Source: Micavibrio sp. (GTDB taxonomy: Bacteria; Pseudomonadota; Alphaproteobacteria; Micavibrionales; Micavibrionaceae). Taken from it: a DNA stretch of 64,000 nucleotides. A model generated the notes under the pieces. The model was not told where the DNA came from. It did no database searches and saw nothing but the letters and a program-made list of their open reading frames with translations. Position numbers and translations under genes: made by a program. Location: assembly GCA_021604545.1 (NCBI GenBank), contig BQJE01000003.1, positions 124,001 through 188,000 of the forward strand. Reading direction: 5' to 3'. Positions 56,643 through 64,000 of the stretch are shown here, piece by piece (the first letter of the stretch is position 1; each line of letters opens with the position of its first letter).

Positions 56643-57605
56643 TCAGGAAAATGGCTGCCAGTTGCTACCACCACCGGAATCATCGCCGCCACCAAATAGC
56701 GAAACCGCGTGTTCTTCCGCATCCAGACAAGCCTGCAATCCGGCCTGATAATTCGGGTATTTGAGCGTAACGCCCAGCTCAGCTTTAATCCGGTCGTTTT
56801 TAACACGTTTGTTATCGGCGTAAAAGCTCTGGGCCATCGGCGATAAATCGGCGGCATCGAACGGGATCAGCGGCGGCGATTGACGGCCCAGAAGCTGGCA
56901 TGCATGGTCGATGACCTCATGGCTTGGCGCCGGGTGATCGTCACACAGATTATAGGCTTCGCCCGGATTTGGCCGTTCCATCGAGGCGCGCAGAACCTGC
57001 ACAATGTCCTCGACATGGATGCGGCTAAAAGCGTGGCCGGGTTTGTCGATGCGGCGCGCAACACCGGCACGAATTGAATCCAGGGCGCTGCGTCCGGGAC
57101 CATAAATTCCGGCAAGACGAAAAATATGAACCGGCAGGCCGCGCGCATGGAAAAGCGACATCCATTGCCCTTCGGCTTTAGCACGGCGCGAGCCACGTTG
57201 GTTACCCGGCTGCAGCGTAGCGCTTTCATCGACCCATTCGCCACCGCGATCACCATAAACGCCGGAGGTCGAAAGATAGCCAACCCATTGCAGGGATTTC
57301 AGATTGAGAATATCGTCCGCATGCATAAGGAAAGTCGGATCGCCTTCATCATCGGGCGGCGTGGAAATGAGAAGATGCGTCGTGCCTTCAAGGAAACCGT
57401 GAGGATCATTCAGCGGATGTTCATAGTCGAAAAGATGCGCCGTAATGCCGCGGGCCGCCAGCGCTTCCTGTTTTCCTGCATCACGCGTTGTACCGGCGAT
57501 TTGCCATTGGGCGCCACCCAACTCATGCTCCAGTTGCAGCGCATGACCAAGGTAATCGCAGCTATATCCATAGCCGAAACAAAAAAGTCGGTTTTGTGTT
57601 GTCAT
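56643..57605 (-). CDS. NAD-dependent epimerase/dehydratase-like SDR (YeeZ-like)
   Basis: 320 residues with an extended short-chain dehydrogenase fold. The N-terminal dinucleotide site is the variant FGYGYSCDYLGHAL (G-x-G-x2-C-x3-G), AGTTRD follows strand 2, and YLSTSGVYGDRGG contains the S/T and Y of the active site, with the Lys three to four turns later. ATP-grasp or other domains are absent. This matches the YeeZ-type SDR proteins of unknown substrate common in proteobacteria. Confidence 0.82.
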   Translation of the reverse strand: MTTQNRLFCFGYGYSCDYLGHALQLEHELGGAQWQIAGTTRDAGKQEALAARGITAHLFDYEHPLNDPHGFLEGTTHLLISTPPDDEGDPTFLMHADDILNLKSLQWVGYLSTSGVYGDRGGEWVDESATLQPGNQRGSRRAKAEGQWMSLFHARGLPVHIFRLAGIYGPGRSALDSIRAGVARRIDKPGHAFSRIHVEDIVQVLRASMERPNPGEAYNLCDDHPAPSHEVIDHACQLLGRQSPPLIPFDAADLSPMAQSFYADNKRVKNDRIKAELGVTLKYPNYQAGLQACLDAEEHAVSLFGGGDDSGGGSNWQPFS

Positions 57606-57659
57606 CCTGTTCTTCTCGTCCCTCTTTATCGCTACCGCAGCGTCTTGTGTCTTGGTCGT

Positions 57660-58328
57660 CTAAAAGTCCACATTCTCGTAATGACCCGCTGGCATAAAGC
57701 CGGGAATACGATCATCGAGAAGCGGTTTGAAGCTCGGCCTTGATTTGACCTTCGCATACCATTCGCGGGCAGCCTCATGCTCTTCCCACGGTACATCACC
57801 GATATAGTCGATCGCCGATAAATGAGCGGCGGCGGCAATATCGGCGAGTGAAAAATTTTCTCCAGCCAGCCATTTGCGCTTTTCGGTCAAAAAGCCAATA
57901 TAGTCCAGATGGTAATGGATATTGGCATGACCGGCGCGGATTGATGGGCCATGCGGCTCGCCCAGTTTAAGGAAACGCTTCATCAGTTTTTCGCCAACAA
58001 GATTGTCCGTGACCTCGCGGTTGAACTTCACATCGAACCAGCTGATCAACCGCCGCGTTTCGGCACGCTGCACCGGATCGGAACCCAGCAAATTAACCTC
58101 GGGATAAACCTCCTCCAGATACTCACAAATCACCTGTGAATTGGCGAGAATGGTGCCGTCCTGCTCAATCAGCACCGGCACATCGCCAGCCGGGTTCAGC
58201 GCCAGAAATTCGGTGCGACGTTCCCAGACCTTTTCGATCTTGAGCTCAAACTCCAAATTCTTCTCGGCAAGTGCTATCCGCACCTTCCGTGAATACGGGT
58301 GGAGCCATAAATGAAATAATGTCCTCAT
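57660..58328 (-). CDS. Glutathione S-transferase family protein
   Basis: 222 residues from ATG 58328. The thioredoxin-like N-terminal domain has LFHLWLHPYSRKVRIALAEK with Ser at the active position and the glutathione-binding VPVLIEQDG and ANSQVICEYLEE (about 63-75). The all-helical C-terminal domain ends in FSLADIAAAAHLSAIDYIGD. Substrate unknown. It follows the SDR gene's start by 54 bp in the same direction. Confidence 0.9.
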   Translation of the reverse strand: MRTLFHLWLHPYSRKVRIALAEKNLEFELKIEKVWERRTEFLALNPAGDVPVLIEQDGTILANSQVICEYLEEVYPEVNLLGSDPVQRAETRRLISWFDVKFNREVTDNLVGEKLMKRFLKLGEPHGPSIRAGHANIHYHLDYIGFLTEKRKWLAGENFSLADIAAAAHLSAIDYIGDVPWEEHEAAREWYAKVKSRPSFKPLLDDRIPGFMPAGHYENVDF

Positions 58329-58411
58329 GCCATCACCATAGACCAGACATTTCACGAAAAACAGCCCTTATAAGTGCTGAACGACTCTTTTTTGGAAAGA
58401 TCAAAACCGCC

Positions 58412-59704
58412 TTATTCGAGAACAGCCACAGCCTTGCTGGCCCGGACGAAAATCATAATGTTTACCGCATTTCCTATAGTATCCGTGCTTTTCCACTCAC
58501 CCTGGCCAATGCCGAAATCGAGCCGGTTTAGCGATAATGTCCCTTCCATCTTCGCCGTTTTTAACCCATCCTCAGAATCCTCAAAATCGAGCGTGAAGGG
58601 CAAAGACACCGGAATCGTCTTCCCTCTGATGGTTAGATAGCCTTTTGCGATAAAGCGATTCGCTTCTTCCCTTTTAAATGACCGCACCTGGAAAAAAGCG
58701 CTGGTAAATCTTTTGGTATCGAACCATTCCGATCCTTTGGCCTGGCTATCGCGATCATTACTGCCGGTTTTGATACTGGCTATATCGATAGTGATATCAG
58801 CGCGGCTGGCCCCAAGATTGTCAGGATCGAAATAGATATCGCCGCTGAATTCCTCAAACTCTCCTTGAAAAGCGTCGCCATATTGCGTGGCTTCAAATTT
58901 GATATGGCTGTGCTCTGGAACAATTGTCCAATAAGGAACACCGGAAACAATTTCTTTCGATACGCTTTGCGGCGTATCGGCTGAACTGCCCTGTAAAAGG
59001 TCTTCCGAAGGCGGCTCGATAACAATAATGTCCTGCACTTCACCAACATTCTGTTCCTCTACCGTTTTCTCCGCCTCTGGAAACAATGAAGGAGCAATAT
59101 CCTGCGCGGCTAGGAAAGCCGGCACAGCCACGAGAATAAGCGCTGCCGGAATGATAATCGTATGCCCGCCCATTCGGGTGAGGGTGTCGTCTTTATCAAT
59201 CAGGTGATGCTTGATCGCGCCCAGCGCATGCAGCCCGATGGCCACGATGAGCGCATAAGCGCCCCATGTATGAACCTGGCGCAGGAACTTGAACAGAGCC
59301 TCGTCCTTGGACACCAGATCCGGCATATCAAACAGCCCGAAAAACGAAGCCGCGAAATCACCGGCCGAAGACATAAACCAACCCGAAAGCGGCATGGTGA
59401 TCAGGCCAAGATAAAGAAGAACGTGAACAATGTGTGAGAGCGCTTTTTCCCATTGCTTATGACTGGCGAGTGGCTCCGGCGCTTCGGTATAAATCCGCCA
59501 GCAAAAACGCAGCGTCACCAGCATCAACACCAAAATGCCGAAAGATTTATGCCAGAAATAAAGCTGAAGCTTGAACGGACTGTATTCCAGCCCGGCCATG
59601 TAAAACCCCAACGACAAAAGTGCCAGAACAATCAGCGCACTGGTCCAGTGAAACCCTCGCGCCACAAGTCCGTATTCTTTATCCGTGGTTTTTAGTTTCA
59701 TCAC
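58412..59704 (-). CDS. Cytochrome b561-YceI fusion protein
   Basis: 430 residues in two parts. Residues 1-180 form a four-helix di-haem cytochrome b561 domain with His in RGFHWTSALIV, FWHKSFGILVLM, IVHVLLYLGLI and VHTWGAYALIVAIGLHALGA. After one more hydrophobic segment and an acidic linker, residues 255-430 are a YceI domain (TIVPEHSHIKFEATQYGDAF, DNLGASRADITIDIASI). The b561 part moves electrons across the membrane; YceI domains bind isoprenoid lipids such as quinones. The fusion suggests a lipid-quinone-linked redox step facing the periplasm. A solo YceI gene lies 19 bp upstream. Confidence 0.9.
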   Translation of the reverse strand: MMKLKTTDKEYGLVARGFHWTSALIVLALLSLGFYMAGLEYSPFKLQLYFWHKSFGILVLMLVTLRFCWRIYTEAPEPLASHKQWEKALSHIVHVLLYLGLITMPLSGWFMSSAGDFAASFFGLFDMPDLVSKDEALFKFLRQVHTWGAYALIVAIGLHALGAIKHHLIDKDDTLTRMGGHTIIIPAALILVAVPAFLAAQDIAPSLFPEAEKTVEEQNVGEVQDIIVIEPPSEDLLQGSSADTPQSVSKEIVSGVPYWTIVPEHSHIKFEATQYGDAFQGEFEEFSGDIYFDPDNLGASRADITIDIASIKTGSNDRDSQAKGSEWFDTKRFTSAFFQVRSFKREEANRFIAKGYLTIRGKTIPVSLPFTLDFEDSEDGLKTAKMEGTLSLNRLDFGIGQGEWKSTDTIGNAVNIMIFVRASKAVAVLE

Positions 59705-59723
59705 GCTTTACTACCCGGGACAG

Positions 59724-60335
59724 TTACTTATTTCCCTGGCCTTCGCCGCCCAGCTCTTGACGCACCGCTTCAACCTCAATACGGATTTGTATGTCGTCGC
59801 CAACCATCGGAAGACCATAAGTCATACCGAAATCAGAGCGCTTAATGGCCACCGTTGCTGAAAACCCGGCCTGATATTTCTCGCCCATCGGGTGTTTGCC
59901 GGACTTGTTATGCGTGACCGCCAGAACAACCGGCCTTGTGGTTTCAAGAATGGTCAGATCGCCGGTTACATTGGCGGTGTTTTCGCCTGTTACCTCAACA
60001 TCCGTGCTTTTGAAGGTCATGGTCGGGAATTTTTCAACATGGAAGAAATCCTCGTTCTTCATATGCGTGTCCCATTTTTCATCGTTCATATCGATGCTGG
60101 CGGTCTGAATCGTTACATCCACGCCCGATTTGGCAAGCTCGCCACGATTAAGCGTCAGCGTGCCATCAAAATCCAGGAACTCGCCATGCGAGTTGGAAAA
60201 GCCAAGATGATTGACGAAAAACAAAATCTGGGTATGAGCTTTGTCAAAACTGTATTTTTCGATCTGTGCTTGTGCGGGCGCTGCGAAACCAGCTGTAAAC
60301 GTTACCGCTATGAGTGAAAGTAAAAATCTGCGCAT
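59724..60335 (-). CDS. YceI family periplasmic lipid-binding protein
   Basis: 203 residues from ATG 60335 with a strong AAGGAGG site and a signal peptide (cut near AQAQI). The lipocalin-like YceI barrel shows YSFDKAHTQILFFVNHLGFS, ASIDMNDEKWDTHMKNEDFF and VTGDLTILETTRPVVLAV. Such proteins carry polyisoprenoids such as ubiquinone or its precursors. First gene of a two-gene unit with the b561-YceI fusion. Confidence 0.93.
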   Translation of the reverse strand: MRRFLLSLIAVTFTAGFAAPAQAQIEKYSFDKAHTQILFFVNHLGFSNSHGEFLDFDGTLTLNRGELAKSGVDVTIQTASIDMNDEKWDTHMKNEDFFHVEKFPTMTFKSTDVEVTGENTANVTGDLTILETTRPVVLAVTHNKSGKHPMGEKYQAGFSATVAIKRSDFGMTYGLPMVGDDIQIRIEVEAVRQELGGEGQGNK

Positions 60336-60402
60336 GGGTAAATCCTCCTTAAAGGGATGAAACATGGAGTGATAGTAGACCGAAAAAGAGACAGATCAAG
60401 AG

Positions 60403-60606
60403 CTAAAAGAAATAGCGCTGATACATAGATACGAAGGAAGAAGCGCCTAGGGCGGCGATCAGCCAGTTCAAAATACCATATTTCAATTTGAGAAATCTGT
60501 CATTTAGCAGTTCCTCGCGGGTTTTATGGCGTAGCATGAAATAAAGCAACATTTGCCCGGCTGCAAAACCGCCAATAAAACCGATTGTGCCAACAAGATA
60601 GACCAT
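60403..60606 (-). CDS. Small membrane protein, unknown
   Basis: 67 residues with two hydrophobic segments (about 4-24 and 44-62) joined by a charged loop HKTREELLNDRFLKLKYG. No recognised family, no clear ribosome site. The strong amphipathic design and position between the YceI and uppP genes suggest a real gene, but this rests on codon pattern alone. Confidence 0.5.
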   Translation of the reverse strand: MVYLVGTIGFIGGFAAGQMLLYFMLRHKTREELLNDRFLKLKYGILNWLIAALGASSFVSMYQRYFF

Positions 60607-60654
60607 GAAGCTATTTTGCTTTACTTTTGCTAAAAGTCAAACCATGACTATGCC

Positions 60655-61485
60655 ATGATTTTATACCACATTATCATTCTGGCCCTGATACAGGGCATTA
60701 CCGAGTTTTTGCCCGTCAGCTCCAGCGGCCATCTGGTGCTGGCGCATGCCGCGATTCAGGGTGATGCAAGCGGCCAATGGGGACAGGATCAGTTACTCGA
60801 TGTCGCCGTTCATGTCGGCACATTATTGTCAGTGCTCATTTATTTTCGCCGTGATGTGATGGTGATGTTGACGGGCTTGAAGGACTGGATGATCGGAGAC
60901 CGAAAAAGTGAAGGCGCAAAACTTGATCTTCATATTTTTATTAGTTCTCTGCCTGTCATTGCCGCTGGTTTTATTCTGCATGAAATTCAACCCGATTTTA
61001 TCCGCTCTGTAGAAATTGTCGCATGGATGACGCTGATTTTTGGTGTTGCTCTCTGGCATGCGGACCGCAGCGCTCCAACAGAAAAAATGCTGCGTGACCT
61101 TACAATTAAAGACGCCTTTCTTATAGGACTGGCACAATGCCTTGCGCTTATTCCCGGCACCAGCCGCTCGGGCATTACCATGACGGCGGCGCGCTATCTG
61201 GGTTTCAGCCGCGATCGCGCCGCGCGTTATTCGTTGTTGCTGGCGATTGTGGCTATTAGCGGAGCAGGAGCACTCGGCGGGATCGATCTGGTGAGTAGCG
61301 GAAATATGACTCTCACTTTTGATGTGTTATTAGCGGCATTTTTAGCATTCATTTCAGGGTTTATTGCGATTGCACTGATGATGAAATGGCTGGAACGGGC
61401 GACGTTTACGCCATTTGCGATTTACAGGATTATACTAGGCATTTTCCTGCTCGGCTTCGTCTATGGCTTCATACCCGGCCAATAA
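60655..61485 (+). CDS. uppP: Undecaprenyl-diphosphatase
   Basis: 276 residues, polytopic inner-membrane enzyme (BacA/UppP) that recycles the carrier lipid of peptidoglycan and other surface glycans. Motif 1 is QGITEFLPVSSSGHLVLAHA (Glu, Ser and His of the active site), motif 2 is IPGTSRSGITMTAARYLGFS. Its last 51 bp overlap the convergent rsmD gene. Confidence 0.96.
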   Translation: MILYHIIILALIQGITEFLPVSSSGHLVLAHAAIQGDASGQWGQDQLLDVAVHVGTLLSVLIYFRRDVMVMLTGLKDWMIGDRKSEGAKLDLHIFISSLPVIAAGFILHEIQPDFIRSVEIVAWMTLIFGVALWHADRSAPTEKMLRDLTIKDAFLIGLAQCLALIPGTSRSGITMTAARYLGFSRDRAARYSLLLAIVAISGAGALGGIDLVSSGNMTLTFDVLLAAFLAFISGFIAIALMMKWLERATFTPFAIYRIILGIFLLGFVYGFIPGQ

Positions 61486-62016
61486 GATTGTTGTGCCGCC
61501 GTAATTTCGTTCATCAAGAACTTTGAATGGCGTTGGCAGAGATTCATTAAAACTTTTTTCAACCTCGAGCACCAACAGCGCTTCACCAGCCAACCAGCCG
61601 CCTTCATGGAGCGCTGCAAGCGTAGGAGTGACAAGGGTTTGGTTATACGGAGGATCAAGGAAAGCAAGGGTTACAAGCGGCATATCGGCCGGCCTGGGGC
61701 CTAATTTTGTTGAGTCTTTCAGGATAAATCGTGCTTCATCTTCTACGCCGAACGCTTCCACATTCTGCTTTGCCAGATTTAAAGAGTCTTTATTTTTATC
61801 AATAAAAGAACAGGAAGACGCACCCTGTGATAACGCCTCCAGCCCCAGCGCACCAGTACCGCAAAAGGCATCAATAACAACCGTACCCTCCAAAGTGCCC
61901 CTACTACGCAGAATATTAAAAACCGCACCACGGATTTTATCAGAGGTCGGACGAATATCGTTTCCCTTTGGTACGGACAGTTTTCGTCCACCATATTTGC
62001 CGCTAACGATCCTCAT
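61435..62016 (-). CDS. rsmD: 16S rRNA (guanine(966)-N(2))-methyltransferase
   Basis: 193 residues. Start MRIVSGKYGGRKL and RPTSDKIRGAVFNIL are typical; the SAM site is VIDAFCGTGALGLEALSQGA and the catalytic motif IV is LAFLDPPYN. It methylates G966 of 16S rRNA. It overlaps the upstream rluB stop by 4 bp (ATGA) and, at its 3' end, uppP by 51 bp; both C-termini are fully coded in the shared segment. Confidence 0.95.
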   Translation of the reverse strand: MRIVSGKYGGRKLSVPKGNDIRPTSDKIRGAVFNILRSRGTLEGTVVIDAFCGTGALGLEALSQGASSCSFIDKNKDSLNLAKQNVEAFGVEDEARFILKDSTKLGPRPADMPLVTLAFLDPPYNQTLVTPTLAALHEGGWLAGEALLVLEVEKSFNESLPTPFKVLDERNYGGTTILLAGYEAIDEAEQENA

Positions 62017-62759
62017 TTTTGGCCCTTAAAATATTTGGAAATTTGTTCGCGAAGCACTTTTTCTTTTACCTCGTCTACTTTTCCTTCGGGAAGTTTGCCA
62101 AGCGTAAAAGGGCCGTAAGACACGCGGATCAGGCGGTTTACCTGCAAATCCAGCGCCTCCATCACGCGGCGGATTTCACGGTTTTTGCCTTCGGTCAAAG
62201 TTATGCTGAGCCATGAATTCGTGCCTTGCGTTTTATCCAGTTTTGCCTCGATGGATTTATAATTGATGCCTTCGACCGTAATTCCTTTTTTAAGTTCTGC
62301 GAGTTTTTTCTCATCGACTTTTCCCTGAACGCGCACGCGGTATTTGCGGGTCCAACCTGTTGCCGGCAATTCAAGATAACGTGCCAGTTCGCCGTCATTG
62401 GTCAGCAGCAGCAATCCTTCGGTGTTCATATCAAGACGGCCAATACTGACAACGCGCGGCAAATCGCCAGGCAAATGATCGTATATTGTGTCGCGGTCAT
62501 GCTCGTCTTTGTTGGTGGTCACGAGACCTGTGGGTTTGTGGTAAACAAATAACCGCGTCTTTTCGGCTCCCGGTAATGGCTTGCCATCGACGATGATGAC
62601 ATCACCTTCACCCACCGTACAGGCCGGGGAATCCAGCTTCTCACCGTTTACAGTCACGCGTCCAGCCTCGATCCAGCGCTCGGCCTCACGCCGCGAACAT
62701 AGCCCGGCACGGGCCATGACTTTTGCAATACGCTCCTTTTTGTGGTTTTCTGCGCTCAT
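62013..62759 (-). CDS. rluB: RluB/RsuA-family pseudouridine synthase
   Basis: 248 residues. N-terminal S4 RNA-binding domain (RIAKVMARAGLCSRREAERW), then the catalytic domain with Asp in SIGRLDMNTEGLLLLTNDGE and the family motifs YHKPTGLVTTNKD and EGKNREIRRVMEAL. RluB modifies U2605 of 23S rRNA; RsuA and RluE/F are close relatives, so the target is probable rather than certain. Its start codon overlaps the tadA start on the opposite strand within one CATG. Confidence 0.9.
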   Translation of the reverse strand: MSAENHKKERIAKVMARAGLCSRREAERWIEAGRVTVNGEKLDSPACTVGEGDVIIVDGKPLPGAEKTRLFVYHKPTGLVTTNKDEHDRDTIYDHLPGDLPRVVSIGRLDMNTEGLLLLTNDGELARYLELPATGWTRKYRVRVQGKVDEKKLAELKKGITVEGINYKSIEAKLDKTQGTNSWLSITLTEGKNREIRRVMEALDLQVNRLIRVSYGPFTLGKLPEGKVDEVKEKVLREQISKYFKGQK

Positions 62760-63213
62760 GGAAGATGACCTTACCTATATGCAAGCCGCTTTGGAAGAGG
62801 CGAAAGCAGCGAAAGAGCGCGATGAGGTGCCTGTCGGCGCGGTGCTGGTGGACAGCAATACTGGCGGAATCGTCATGCGCGCCAGCAATCGCAGCATTGA
62901 AATGAGCGATCCGTCTGCCCATGCCGAAATGCTGGCGATCCGAAATCTTTGTTCTGAGCTGGGACAACAACGCATTCCCGAATACGATTTGTTCGTGACG
63001 CTGGAGCCGTGCACGATGTGCGCCGGGGCAATTTCTTTTGCGCGTATCCGGCGCGTGGTGTTTGGGGCAAGCGATCCCAAAGGCGGGGCGTTGGCGCATG
63101 GCGCAAAGTTTTTCGAACTACCGACCTGCCACCACCGCCCGGAAGTCACAAGCGGCGTTTTGGCTGATGAATGTGGTGATCGTCTGCGCGCATTTTTTAA
63201 GAGTAAGCGGTAA
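62758..63213 (+). CDS. tadA: tRNA-specific adenosine deaminase
   Basis: 151 residues. Makes inosine at position 34 of tRNA-Arg(ACG). Zinc and catalytic residues are in the AHAEMLAI motif (H-A-E) and LEPCTMCAGAI (P-C-x2-C); EVPVGAVLVD and RRVVFGASDPKGGA are typical. ATG at 62758 overlaps the rluB ATG; a second in-frame ATG (MQAALEEA, 62779) is a possible alternative. Its stop directly abuts that of the convergent purD. Confidence 0.95.
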   Translation: MEDDLTYMQAALEEAKAAKERDEVPVGAVLVDSNTGGIVMRASNRSIEMSDPSAHAEMLAIRNLCSELGQQRIPEYDLFVTLEPCTMCAGAISFARIRRVVFGASDPKGGALAHGAKFFELPTCHHRPEVTSGVLADECGDRLRAFFKSKR

Positions 63214-64000
63214 CTACTCCGCCGCCTCTTGTGTCCCTATCGCGCGCCAGGCGATGTCGCGGCGGCAGAAACCATCGGGCCAGTCGATGATATCAACGGC
63301 GCGGTAAGCGGCTTTGCAGGCTTCTTCGACGCTATCGGCCAGCGCGGTGACACCAAGAACGCGACCACCAGTGCTGACAAGCTGATCATCAGCATTTTTA
63401 CCGGTACCGGCATGAAAGATTTTAACGCCGCCAATTTGATCAGCGCGTTTAACGCCTTTGATCTGTGTATTTTTGGGGTATGATCCGGGATAGCCTTCGG
63501 TTGCCATCACCACGCAAAGTGCCGGGCTGTCAGACCAACTGACTTTATCGTGCATTTCATCCAGTCGGCCTTCGGCGCTCGCCAGAAGAATTTCAAGCAT
63601 ATCACCCTGCAGCCGCATCATCAGTGGCTGGCATTCGGGGTCGCCGAAACGCACATTATATTCGATCAATTTTGGCTCACCATTCACCACCATAAGGCCC
63701 GCATAAAGCACGCCGGTAAAGGGCGTGCCCTCCGCAGCCATCGCCGCTATGGTCGGCTCGATAATGCGGGTGATAATTTTTTCCTCAAGCTCGGGCGTAA
63801 TGAAATGCGCCGGGGAATAAGCGCCCATACCGCCGGTATTGGGGCCCTGATCGCCATCATAGGCGCGCTTGTGATCTTGCGCACTTGTCAGCGGTAAAAT
63901 AGTTTTGCCATCGGCGAGAGCAAAATAGCTAAGCTCTTCACCATCCATGAATTCCTCGATGACAATTTCATTTCCGGCCGTCCCGAAGGAATCACCGGAT
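63214..64000 (-). CDS. purD: Phosphoribosylamine-glycine ligase, C-terminal part
   Basis: Partial: the gene enters from the right edge, and the reading frame stays open to the last base (EIVIEEFMDGEELSYFALAD at the edge). ATP-grasp features are visible: DQGPNTGGMGAYSP, FTGVLYAGLMV, and the metal site IEYNVRFGDPECQ; the C-terminal domain has STGGRVLGVTALADSVEEA. It joins glycine to phosphoribosylamine in purine synthesis. About 260 residues are present of roughly 420 expected. Confidence 0.96.
   Translation of the reverse strand, partial: SGDSFGTAGNEIVIEEFMDGEELSYFALADGKTILPLTSAQDHKRAYDGDQGPNTGGMGAYSPAHFITPELEEKIITRIIEPTIAAMAAEGTPFTGVLYAGLMVVNGEPKLIEYNVRFGDPECQPLMMRLQGDMLEILLASAEGRLDEMHDKVSWSDSPALCVVMATEGYPGSYPKNTQIKGVKRADQIGGVKIFHAGTGKNADDQLVSTGGRVLGVTALADSVEEACKAAYRAVDIIDWPDGFCRRDIAWRAIGTQEAAE

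Overview
This 64 kb window reads as the chromosome of an alphaproteobacterium with moderate GC content and very tightly packed genes. The evidence is lineage-typical gene sets and orders. The SRP RNA gene, dnaX and ybaB lie in series. There is a 1598-residue NAD-dependent glutamate dehydrogenase. The aa3 oxidase genes run ctaC-ctaD-...-ctaB-coxF-ctaG-ctaE-DUF983-surf1. A DivJ/PleC-like histidine kinase and an IalB-family protein are also present. A Micavibrio-like or Rhodospirillales-like lineage would fit, but the sequence alone does not settle it. I see no phage, plasmid, transposase or CRISPR array.

Layout. 1-4.3 kb: ybaB (partial), dnaX, SRP RNA, tRNA-Thr(CGU), an Uup-type ABC-F ATPase and a GIY-YIG protein. 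4.3-10.2 kb: an envelope glycan or lipid-modification run (GT2 glycosyltransferase, ArnT-like GT-C transferase, LPG-synthase-like membrane protein, methyltransferase, FemAB-like transferase), facing a polysaccharide deacetylase that ends a minus-strand operon with an FAD monooxygenase, typA and a DEAD-box helicase. 15-17.3 kb: queC-queD-queE-queF behind a preQ1-I riboswitch, so the end product of the pathway can shut down its own operon.

17.3-29.7 kb is the most unusual part. It holds a variant chaperone-usher-like surface fibre locus: an AMIN-domain lipoprotein, a 1113-residue usher-like protein with its own C-terminal AMIN domain, a PapD-like chaperone, a minor and a very Ala/Gly-rich major DUF4402-type subunit with an operator-like palindrome at its promoter, and an unfamiliar protein that looks SET-domain-like. 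A TPR-sulfotransferase follows.

29.8-44 kb is central metabolism and respiration: glutamate dehydrogenase, ubiA, rsmE, and the cytochrome c oxidase operon, interrupted by two small helical proteins with repeated promoters that seem to give leaderless mRNAs. 44-55 kb: cell-wall peptidase, IalB-like protein, rRNA/tRNA methyltransferase, racemase, acetoacetyl-CoA synthetase, DsbD-like transporter with a thioredoxin-like partner, and a sensor kinase. 55-56.6 kb: a cupin gene divergent from a TrmB-type regulator, then a probable non-coding RNA unit built of palindromic repeats with a consensus promoter and a terminator. 56.6-64 kb: SDR, GST, cytochrome b561-YceI fusion, YceI, uppP, rsmD, rluB, tadA and the C-terminal part of purD.

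Packing is extreme. Many neighbours overlap by 1-51 bp, two divergent pairs have touching or overlapping start codons, and one tRNA overlaps the end of a convergent gene.
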